This document shows positions 58,445 through 64,000 of a stretch of DNA of 64,000 bases, in pieces; position 1 is the stretch's first letter; every line of letters begins with the position of its first letter. The DNA comes from Mesorhizobium sp. INR15 (GTDB taxonomy: Bacteria > Pseudomonadota > Alphaproteobacteria > Rhizobiales > Rhizobiaceae). The translations under genes were made by a program, and so were the position numbers. The stretch lies in NCBI RefSeq assembly GCF_015500075.1, contig NZ_CP045496.1:1550001-1614000 (forward strand). Direction: 5' to 3'. The notes below the pieces were generated by a model. The model worked only from the letters and a program-made list of their open reading frames with translations, was not told the DNA's origin and made no database searches.

Positions 58445-59539
58445 GTGCCGGATCAACCGGGTAGAAATGCAATCGAAGTTCGCGGTGTCCGCAAGGTGTT
58501 CGGCGCCGGCGATGGGCAGGTCGCGGCCCTCGACACGGTCTCGGTGTCGATCCGCGAGAACGAGTTCTTCACCCTGCTTGGACCATCCGGCTGCGGCAAG
58601 ACCACGCTGCTGCGGCTGATCGCCGGGTTCGACTTCCCAACCGCCGGCGAAATCCTGCTCTATGGCCAGGACATCGCGCCGCTGCCGCCCTTCAAGCGGC
58701 CGGTCAACACCGTCTTCCAGTCTTACGCCCTGTTCCCGCATATGACCGTCGCCGACAATATCGGCTTTGGCCTGGAGATGCTGGGCAAGCCGAAGGCCGA
58801 GATCAAGGCGCGTGTCGCCGAGATGCTGAAGCTGGTGCAGATGGAGGCGCTGGCAAACCGCCGCACCAGCCAGATCTCAGGCGGCCAGCAGCAGCGCGTG
58901 GCATTGGCCCGTGCACTGGCGCCGCAGCCGAAAGTGCTGCTGCTCGATGAACCGCTTTCGGCGCTCGATTACAAGCTGCGCAAGGAAATGCAGATCGAGC
59001 TGAAGCGGCTGCAGCACGAGACCGGCATCACCTTCATCTTCGTCACTCATGACCAGGAAGAAGCGCTGACGATGTCGGACCGCATCGCGGTGATGTCGTC
59101 GGGCAAGATCCTGCAGGTCGGCTCGCCGCGCGACATCTACGACAAGCCGGCCGACCGTTTCGTCGCCGACTTCATCGGCGAATCCAACTTCGTCACCGCG
59201 AAAGTCGAGACCGTCGCCGACGACAAGGCAGAGGTCAGGCTGAAATCAGCGCGGACCATCTCGGCGACGTTCCCGTCGGGGATGACGCCACAGGGCGACG
59301 TGACGCTGGTCATCAGGCCCGAGCATGCCAAGGCCGTGAACGGCGCGGGCGCGCTGTCGGGCAAGGTCGAAACGATCATCTATTTCGGCACCGACACGCA
59401 TATCCGGGTGCGGCTTGACGAAGGTGACCTGCTCACGGTCCGCCAGCAGAACAGCCGCAATGCATCGTGCGGCTTCGCGGAGGGTGAAAGCGTCGGCGTG
59501 GCCATCACGCAAGACGCCGCCCGGATCCTGAGGGACTAG
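58445..59539 (+). CDS. ABC transporter ATP-binding protein (PotA-like)
   Basis: This 364-residue ATPase has Walker A in LLGPSGCGKTTLLRLIAGFD, the signature RTSQISGGQQQRVALARALA, Walker B KVLLLDEPLSALDYKLRKEM and the switch His in FIFVTHDQEEALTMSDRIAV. The C-terminal TOBE domain (TLVIRPEHAKAVNGAGALSG) is typical of polyamine/PotA-type importers. The GTG at 58445 with CGGAG upstream is preferred over a TTG at 58403. It powers the two permeases that follow. Confidence 0.95.
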   Translation: MPDQPGRNAIEVRGVRKVFGAGDGQVAALDTVSVSIRENEFFTLLGPSGCGKTTLLRLIAGFDFPTAGEILLYGQDIAPLPPFKRPVNTVFQSYALFPHMTVADNIGFGLEMLGKPKAEIKARVAEMLKLVQMEALANRRTSQISGGQQQRVALARALAPQPKVLLLDEPLSALDYKLRKEMQIELKRLQHETGITFIFVTHDQEEALTMSDRIAVMSSGKILQVGSPRDIYDKPADRFVADFIGESNFVTAKVETVADDKAEVRLKSARTISATFPSGMTPQGDVTLVIRPEHAKAVNGAGALSGKVETIIYFGTDTHIRVRLDEGDLLTVRQQNSRNASCGFAEGESVGVAITQDAARILRD

Positions 59540-59542
59540 CCG

Positions 59543-60463
59543 ATGGCAACCGCGCAAGAAGTTGCCGAGAAGGCCGAAGCCGACGACATTCGCACGCGCT
59601 GGCTGCTATCGGCGCCGGCATTGCTCATCATCCTGTGCGCCGCCGTCGGGCCACTGCTGATCGTGCTCGTCTATTCGTTTCTCGTGCCCGGCGACTATGG
59701 CGACGTCAAATGGCAGTTTTCGACCGAGGCATGGACGGGCGTGCTGTTCGAACGCGATGCCTTCGACGATACGCTTTCGCTGGCGAGCGCGAATTTGTCG
59801 ATCTTCTGGCGGTCGGCTTCGCTGTCCCTGGCGACGACGATCCTGACGCTGCTGTTTGGCTTCCCGACAGCCTATTTCATCTCCACACGTCCCGAGGGCC
59901 AGCGCGACATCTGGCTGTTCCTGATCACCATCCCGTTCTGGACCAACCTTCTCATCCGCACGTTCGCGATGATGGACGTGCTGCGTAACGAGGGGCTGGT
60001 CAATGCCGGGCTTCAGGGCCTCGGCATCACCAGCCATCCCATCCAGTTCATGTACACGGATTCAGCCGTTCTGGTCGGCATGGTCTATGTCTACCTGCCG
60101 CTGATGGTGCTGCCGCTCTACGCCAGCATGGAAAAGCTCGACTTCCGCCTGATCGAGGCGGGCTACGATCTCTACGCCAGCGGCTTTCAGGTGCTGAGGC
60201 GCATTATCGTGCCGCTGGTCAAACCTGGCGTCATCGCCGGCTCGATCCTCGTTTTCATCCCTTCGCTTGGCGCATATGTGACGCCGCGCATCATGGGCGG
60301 CGGCACCAACCTGATGGTCGGTAACCTGATCGAGCTGCAGTTCGGGCAGGGCCGCAACTGGCCGCTGGGCGCGTCGCTGTCCGTTGCCCTGGCGGCGGTC
60401 GTGATGATCGGCCTGATGCTCTATGTCCGCAACGTCAATGGAACGGAACGCAGCCGTGGCTAG
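59543..60463 (+). CDS. ABC transporter permease (PotB-like)
   Basis: This 306-residue permease has about six transmembrane segments and the BPD_transp_1 loop with EAGYDLYASGFQVLRRIIVP in the EAA position. Other PotB-like features are LTLLFGFPTAYFISTRPEGQ and IPFWTNLLIRTFAMMDVLRN. It starts 3 bp after the ATPase stop. The C-terminus overlaps the next permease. Type I importer permease in the inner membrane. Confidence 0.95.
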   Translation: MATAQEVAEKAEADDIRTRWLLSAPALLIILCAAVGPLLIVLVYSFLVPGDYGDVKWQFSTEAWTGVLFERDAFDDTLSLASANLSIFWRSASLSLATTILTLLFGFPTAYFISTRPEGQRDIWLFLITIPFWTNLLIRTFAMMDVLRNEGLVNAGLQGLGITSHPIQFMYTDSAVLVGMVYVYLPLMVLPLYASMEKLDFRLIEAGYDLYASGFQVLRRIIVPLVKPGVIAGSILVFIPSLGAYVTPRIMGGGTNLMVGNLIELQFGQGRNWPLGASLSVALAAVVMIGLMLYVRNVNGTERSRG

Positions 60464-61262
60464 ACGAATCCGTTTCGACATTCGCCGTCAGGCCGGCTTC
60501 AGCACGATGGCCGCGGCCTGCTTCATCCTGCTCTATCTGCCGATAGCGACGATGGTCGCCTATGCCTTCAACGACAATGATTCGTCCGTCGCCTGGACGG
60601 GTTTTTCGCTGCGCTGGTTCCATTCAGCCTGGCGAAACAGCGAAGTCATCCACGCGGCGACGCGCTCGTTTCAGGTCGCCATTGTCGCGGCCTTGCTTGC
60701 CACGGCCGCCGCCGCCATGGCGGCACTCGCGACGACCCGGACAAAGCCCTACAGGGGGCTTACCTTCAAATATGCCTTCATCAACCAGCCGCTGATGGTG
60801 CCGGAAATCGTCACGGCGGTGGCGCTGCTGGTGTTCTTCTCGCGTATCAAGGTTTGGACCGGCTACTCCGGTCTCGGCTACCTGATGGCCGCGCACACCG
60901 CCTTTTGCATTCCCTTCGCCTATCTGCCGATCCGGGCGCGGCTGGAGAGCATGGACATGACGCTGGAGCGTGCGGCGGCGGACCTCTACGCGACGCCGTG
61001 GCAGGCATTCAAGCGCATAACACTGCCGCTTTTGTGGCCAGGCATCCTGGCTGGCCTGATGCTCGCTTTCGTCATCTCGCTCGACGATGTCGTCATCACC
61101 GAATTCGTCAAGTCCGGCGGGCAGGACACGCTCCCCACCTACATGCTCGGCCAGCTTCGGCGCGGCATCACGCCTGAGATCAATGCCATCTCGACCGTCT
61201 TCCTGCTCCTGTCGGTCGTCATCGTCACAGTCTTTTTCTTCATCAGCAAGAAGCGGACCTGA
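60456..61262 (+). CDS. ABC transporter permease (PotC-like)
   Basis: This 268-residue permease has about six transmembrane segments, with MAAACFILLYLPIATMVAYA and the EAA-like loop LERAAADLYATPWQAFKRIT, LPLLWPGILAGLMLAF. PotC-like features are FVISLDDVVITEFVKSGGQD, then TLPTYMLGQLRRGITPEINA. A GTG at 60456 overlaps the preceding stop by 8 bp; ATG 60438 or 60423 are alternatives. It pairs with PotB-like permease. Confidence 0.94.
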   Translation: MARRIRFDIRRQAGFSTMAAACFILLYLPIATMVAYAFNDNDSSVAWTGFSLRWFHSAWRNSEVIHAATRSFQVAIVAALLATAAAAMAALATTRTKPYRGLTFKYAFINQPLMVPEIVTAVALLVFFSRIKVWTGYSGLGYLMAAHTAFCIPFAYLPIRARLESMDMTLERAAADLYATPWQAFKRITLPLLWPGILAGLMLAFVISLDDVVITEFVKSGGQDTLPTYMLGQLRRGITPEINAISTVFLLLSVVIVTVFFFISKKRT

Positions 61263-61304
61263 GGCTGCCAAGCCGTCACGTCCCAACAATGGGAGATGAT
61301 ACGC

Positions 61305-62339
61305 ATGAACTGGAAACAGACAGCCGCCGCCATGGCGTTGTCGCTGCTGGCTTCGGCAGGTTTCGCCAAGGCCGATGGCGAGCTCAACATCTACAATTGG
61401 GGCAACTATACCAACCCCGATCTGATCAAGAAATTCGAGGCGAAATACAACGTCAAGGTGACCGTCACCGACTATGATTCCAACGACACGGCACTCGCCA
61501 AGATCCGTCAGGGCGGCCATGGTTACGATATTGTCGTCCCTTCGGCTTCGGTGATGAATATCTGGATCGACGAAGGCCTGCTTCTGGAAAGCAGGCCGGA
61601 CCAGATGGATAATTTCAAGAATGTCGATCCACGCTGGGTCAACGTCTCGTTCGATCCGGGCCGGCATTATTCCGTGCCATGGCAATGGGGCTCAACCGGC
61701 GTGATTGTCGATACCTCAGTCTATCACGGTGATCCCAACACCTCGGCCATCTTCCTGGATCCGCCGCCGGAACTGGTCGGCAAGATCAATGTCGTGCCCG
61801 AAATGTCCGACGTCATGGCGCTTGCCATTCACTATGTCGGCGGCAAGCAGTGCACCGGCGACAAGCAGGTGTTGCGGAAGGTGCGCGATATCCTGGTCGC
61901 GGCGAAGCCGAAATGGCGCTCGATGGACTATCCCAAGCTTGGTGATTTCGCCAAGGGCGACTTCGCGGCAGGGGTGTTCTGGAATGGCGCCACCATGCGT
62001 GAGCGCAAGATGAGCGACAAGATCGTCTATGGCTATCCGAAGGAGGGCTATCCAATGTTCATGGACAACGCCGCGATCATCAAGGACGCCAAGAATGTCG
62101 AGAATGCCAAGCTGTTCCTGAATTTCGTCATGGATCCGGAAAACGCCGCGATGATCTCGTCCTTTGCCCGCTATGCCAACGGGATCAAGGGTTCGGAAGC
62201 CTTCATGCCGGAAGACATGAAGACGGCGCCGGAGGTTAATATCCCCGCCCAATTCGCCGACAAAGGCGAGTTCGTCGTCGCCTGTCCTCCCGACGTCCAG
62301 ACACTTTATACGAAGATCTGGACGGAACTGCTCAAGTAG
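61305..62339 (+). CDS. ABC transporter substrate-binding protein (PotD-like)
   Basis: This 344-residue periplasmic protein has a signal peptide (MNWKQTAAAMALSLLASAGF, cleaved after AKA) and the SBP_bac_8/PotD pattern: GELNIYNWGNYTNPDLIKKF, GGHGYDIVVPSASVMNIWID and DPRWVNVSFDPGRHYSVPWQ. The residues that bind polyamines in PotD are only partly conserved. It is the last gene of the operon. ATG 61305 has GGGAG at 9 bp; the ATG at 61296 is too close to it. Confidence 0.95.
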   Translation: MNWKQTAAAMALSLLASAGFAKADGELNIYNWGNYTNPDLIKKFEAKYNVKVTVTDYDSNDTALAKIRQGGHGYDIVVPSASVMNIWIDEGLLLESRPDQMDNFKNVDPRWVNVSFDPGRHYSVPWQWGSTGVIVDTSVYHGDPNTSAIFLDPPPELVGKINVVPEMSDVMALAIHYVGGKQCTGDKQVLRKVRDILVAAKPKWRSMDYPKLGDFAKGDFAAGVFWNGATMRERKMSDKIVYGYPKEGYPMFMDNAAIIKDAKNVENAKLFLNFVMDPENAAMISSFARYANGIKGSEAFMPEDMKTAPEVNIPAQFADKGEFVVACPPDVQTLYTKIWTELLK

Positions 62340-62395
62340 CGGCCTTGGTGCCAATTGGGCGACCGGCCCGGAAATATCCGAACGCAGGCCAGGAG

Positions 62396-62410
62396 TTAAC
62401 CACTCGTTAA
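62396..62410 (+). promoter_or_regulatory. Candidate CtrA box
   Basis: The sequence TTAA-CCACTCG-TTAA has the exact TTAA-N7-TTAA form of a full CtrA-binding site, flanked on both sides as GTTAACC-ACTC-GTTAACC. It lies 57 bp after the PotD-like gene and precedes a region that has no gene but ends in an intrinsic terminator. The convergent gene on the other strand is 175 bp away. The match could be chance, but the full form is rare in GC-rich DNA. Confidence 0.6.
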
Positions 62411-62490
62411 CCAAAGTCCTCTTTACTGATCCGTATCGCTTCCGTACCGCGACCACGGATGTACTGGCGCGGACGTTGAAGTGGAAAGGA

Positions 62491-62515
62491 AAGGTCGGCT
62501 CCGTGCCGGCCTTTT
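62491..62515 (+). terminator. Intrinsic terminator without an upstream gene
   Basis: The stem AAGGTCGGC/GCCGGCCTT has 9 pairs (one G-T) and loop TCCGT and is followed by TTGCCTTT. No gene ends here except the PotD-like one 150 bp upstream. It may end that operon or a small RNA starting near the CtrA box. Confidence 0.75.
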
Positions 62516-62584
62516 GCCTTTCAGCGCGCCCACCTGGCGCTTCGTTTCGCCGAAAAATTAGCGCTGCTTCAATGGTTTGACGGC

Positions 62585-62800
62585 TCAGTGCTGTCTGCGC
62601 CGTGCCTCGGCGTGGCGTGCCAGCTCAGGCATTTCGAAGACATAGTCGCTCCACGCCGACTGCGGGATCTGCCCGGCCAGGTAGCATTCCAGCAGCAGCC
62701 TCTGCTCTGCATTCAGCGGTCTCGGCGCGCGCTCATGATCCATTCCCAACGAGTGGAACAGCGTGCGCGTCAGTTCCGAGACATTGAAATGGATCGACAT
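62585..62800 (-). CDS. Small hypothetical protein
   Basis: This 71-residue acidic protein starts MSIHFNVSELTRTLFHSLGM and has NAEQRLLLECYLAGQIPQSA. I do not recognise the family. It contains no signal or membrane segment and looks all-alpha. It has GGAGAAC upstream of ATG 62800. It converges on the PotD-like gene's transcript. Probably a Rhizobiales-specific protein. Confidence 0.65.
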   Translation of the reverse strand: MSIHFNVSELTRTLFHSLGMDHERAPRPLNAEQRLLLECYLAGQIPQSAWSDYVFEMPELARHAEARRRQH

Positions 62801-62986
62801 CGGCGTTCTCCTTCGACTTTTAAACGTCGAAGGCCGAACAAGGTTTCAATGACGGATACGGGTAACGACAGATTGATCGTGGCCGGCTCGATCAGGAACG
62901 CCTCTCTCCCCCTGGAGCGCCTTCTCCTCTGGAACGCTTGCCCAATCACGGCGTTGTGAGTGGCGATCAAACCAGGAGCAATCGCC

Positions 62987-63223
62987 ATGGCCACATTCAG
63001 CGAAATGAAAGTGCAGGAGATTGTCGAAGACGAGACCCTGACCACCGAAGAGAAAATCGCGCAGCTGCGCGATATAGAGTCCGAGGCGAGAGGGATGCAG
63101 CGGGCCGCATCGGAAAGCCCGATGGGCGACAATGACGGCTGGCAGGACGATCTGCGTCAGGTCCGATTTGCATTGGATAAGCTCGGGGCGAAAGAGCCCA
63201 GGAAGGGTGCTGCTTCGCTCTGA
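62987..63223 (+). CDS. Small hypothetical protein
   Basis: This 78-residue protein starts MATFSEMKVQEIVEDETLTT and contains EEKIAQLRDIESEARGMQRA. It is acidic at the start and helical. The ATG at 62987 has AGGAG at good spacing; the longer frame from 62960 is less likely. It is divergent from 62800 and converges on the lipoprotein gene. Family not recognised. Confidence 0.68.
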   Translation: MATFSEMKVQEIVEDETLTTEEKIAQLRDIESEARGMQRAASESPMGDNDGWQDDLRQVRFALDKLGAKEPRKGAASL

Positions 63224-63247
63224 AGCGGAGCCGCCGCGCAAGCGAAG

Positions 63248-63595
63248 CTAGTCGCAGACCATGCGAACTCTTTTGCCTGGCTCGCTGACGTTGCGGCATG
63301 CCAGCGCCTTGGTAGGACCCGACGACAGAGGAGGTGTGCTGGGGGCCCTTGTCACGTGCCTTCTAGGCGCCGCGACCCTTCGCTCGGTAAATCGTCTCGG
63401 CTCCTGGGGTGCCACCGGGAAGGCCCCGGCCTCGGCCACCGGCTGTGCTGCGAGCGCGTTCGGGGGCGGCCGGTCCCAAAAGCGCCGGACGTCAAGCGGC
63501 TTTGGAATGACCACCGTGCCATCATAGCTGCGCGAACAGCCGCTCCCGACAAGCAAGGTCAGGCCCAGGAAAAAAGGCAGAATCCGTCCGAACAT
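63248..63595 (-). CDS. Putative lipoprotein
   Basis: This 115-residue protein has an N-terminal signal (MFGRILPFFLGLTLLVGSGC) with a near-lipobox at GSGC, then a Pro/Arg-rich middle part and a short C-terminal CRNVSEPGKRVRMVCD. Cys 20 is a candidate lipid-attachment site though the -3 residue is Gly. The mature protein is probably periplasmic and lipid-anchored. The ATG at 63593-63595 follows AGGGG. Function unknown. Confidence 0.7.
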   Translation of the reverse strand: MFGRILPFFLGLTLLVGSGCSRSYDGTVVIPKPLDVRRFWDRPPPNALAAQPVAEAGAFPVAPQEPRRFTERRVAAPRRHVTRAPSTPPLSSGPTKALACRNVSEPGKRVRMVCD

Positions 63596-63787
63596 TAGCA
63601 ACACCCCTAAGTAGGGGCTTATAACGCGGCTTTGCTCCTGTCGACAACCGGGCCGAACAGCGCAGGCCACAACCAGGCGTCGTTGGCTGGTTTGCGATCC
63701 GTTAAGGTTAGCGGATCGTTAATGCTTCTAAGTCACATTCCGCCGACGAACCGCGGAGGGAGGGTTCGGCCTTGATTTAGGGGTGGG

Positions 63788-64000
63788 ATGGGGATGGACG
63801 CGGACGGAACTGTTGCACGTGGCAAGCGCGCGCCCAGCAAGGCGGCTGCGACGGGTGGTGAGCCATCATCGTCCGCGCCGGATATGGATTGCGCCGATAC
63901 GCTTCGTGAACTGATCGAGACAGGCTCGGACTGGGTCTGGGAGACCGACGCCGATCTGCGATTTTCCTGGCTTTCGCAGTCCTATCAGGCGGCTACCGGC
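63788..64000 (+). CDS. PAS-domain protein, 5' part
   Basis: The first 71 codons of a protein that continues beyond the window end. After a disordered Ala/Lys/Ser-rich start (MGMDADGTVARGKRAPSKAA) comes TLRELIETGSDWVWETDADL, RFSWLSQSYQAATG, which is the beginning of a PAS domain. A sensor kinase or GGDEF/EAL protein is likely. Start at 63788 or 63794 is not settled. Repeated GATCCGTTAA/GGATCGTTAA (63696-63722) lie upstream. Confidence 0.8.
   Translation, partial: MGMDADGTVARGKRAPSKAAATGGEPSSSAPDMDCADTLRELIETGSDWVWETDADLRFSWLSQSYQAATG

Noticed and set aside
1..64000. CRISPR array
   Set aside because: No regularly spaced short direct repeats and no cas-like genes were seen.

Overview
The window is a high-GC alphaproteobacterial chromosome segment. 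Protein sequences (ispG, purE/purK, pgk, trcR, rpoH, the DUF465/DUF1127/DUF1192/DUF4164 small proteins), the tkt-gap-pgk-fructose-bisphosphate aldolase cluster, a CtrA-type box and RIME-like palindromes all point to Rhizobiales, most probably Mesorhizobium or a close relative. It is mostly ordinary core chromosome with two insertion sequences and several short accessory patches. No CRISPR array, prophage or conjugation module was seen.

Layout. 0.1-4.2 kb: ribosomal protein L36 (type B), an LprI-like periplasmic protein, the purE-purK pair, and an ECF sigma/anti-sigma pair. 4.4-8.8 kb: two small DUF465 proteins, ispG, a lytic transglycosylase, a P-loop phosphotransferase-like protein and a Stf0 sulfotransferase. 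8.8-13.8 kb: a large hybrid histidine kinase, then a TetR regulator divergent from an SDR and an MDR oxidoreductase. 14.3-16.4 kb: an IS91-like element (tyrosine recombinase plus transposase). 16.5-18.6 kb: polyprenyl synthase, mtgA and rpmF. 19.0-22.8 kb: an Lrp/AsnC regulator, a polar amino-acid ABC importer without an ATPase gene, and an agmatinase-family ureohydrolase. 22.9-31.1 kb: small regulators and enzymes, including a GST/ArsR/AHSA1 cluster that holds a truncated AHSA1 remnant, an MFS transporter and quinone oxidoreductase.

31.3-39.7 kb: a DUF1127 protein, trcR, an IS110 element inserted in the loop of a RIME-like hairpin, a WYL regulator, a DJ-1/PfpI protein, a VOC dioxygenase, an SGNH hydrolase and a DUF899 protein. 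39.8-47.6 kb (all minus strand): tkt, gap, a K+/H+ antiporter, pgk and class I aldolase, the central carbon block. 47.9-53.7 kb: a DUF4164 protein, zapA, a possible 6S RNA, peroxiredoxin, an MBL-fold hydrolase, rpoH, an RluD-family pseudouridine synthase and tRNA-Glu. 53.9-55.7 kb: a short accessory patch behind the tRNA, with a glycosyltransferase-like protein, a DnaJ-type zinc-finger mini-protein and a secreted protein. 55.8-62.3 kb: a TetR regulator divergent from an amidohydrolase and a complete PotABCD-type ABC importer, with two near-identical 16-bp palindromes between them. 62.4-64.0 kb: a CtrA box, small hypothetical proteins, a lipoprotein and the start of a PAS-domain protein cut by the window end.

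The most interesting items are: the IS110 element with its candidate bridge-RNA region, inserted in a palindromic repeat; the double palindromic operator of the amidohydrolase/ABC system; the CtrA box followed by a terminator but no gene (candidate sRNA); the 24-codon AHSA1 remnant translationally coupled to its intact paralogue; and the DnaJ-like zinc-finger mini-protein. All assignments come from reading the sequence. No database search was run.
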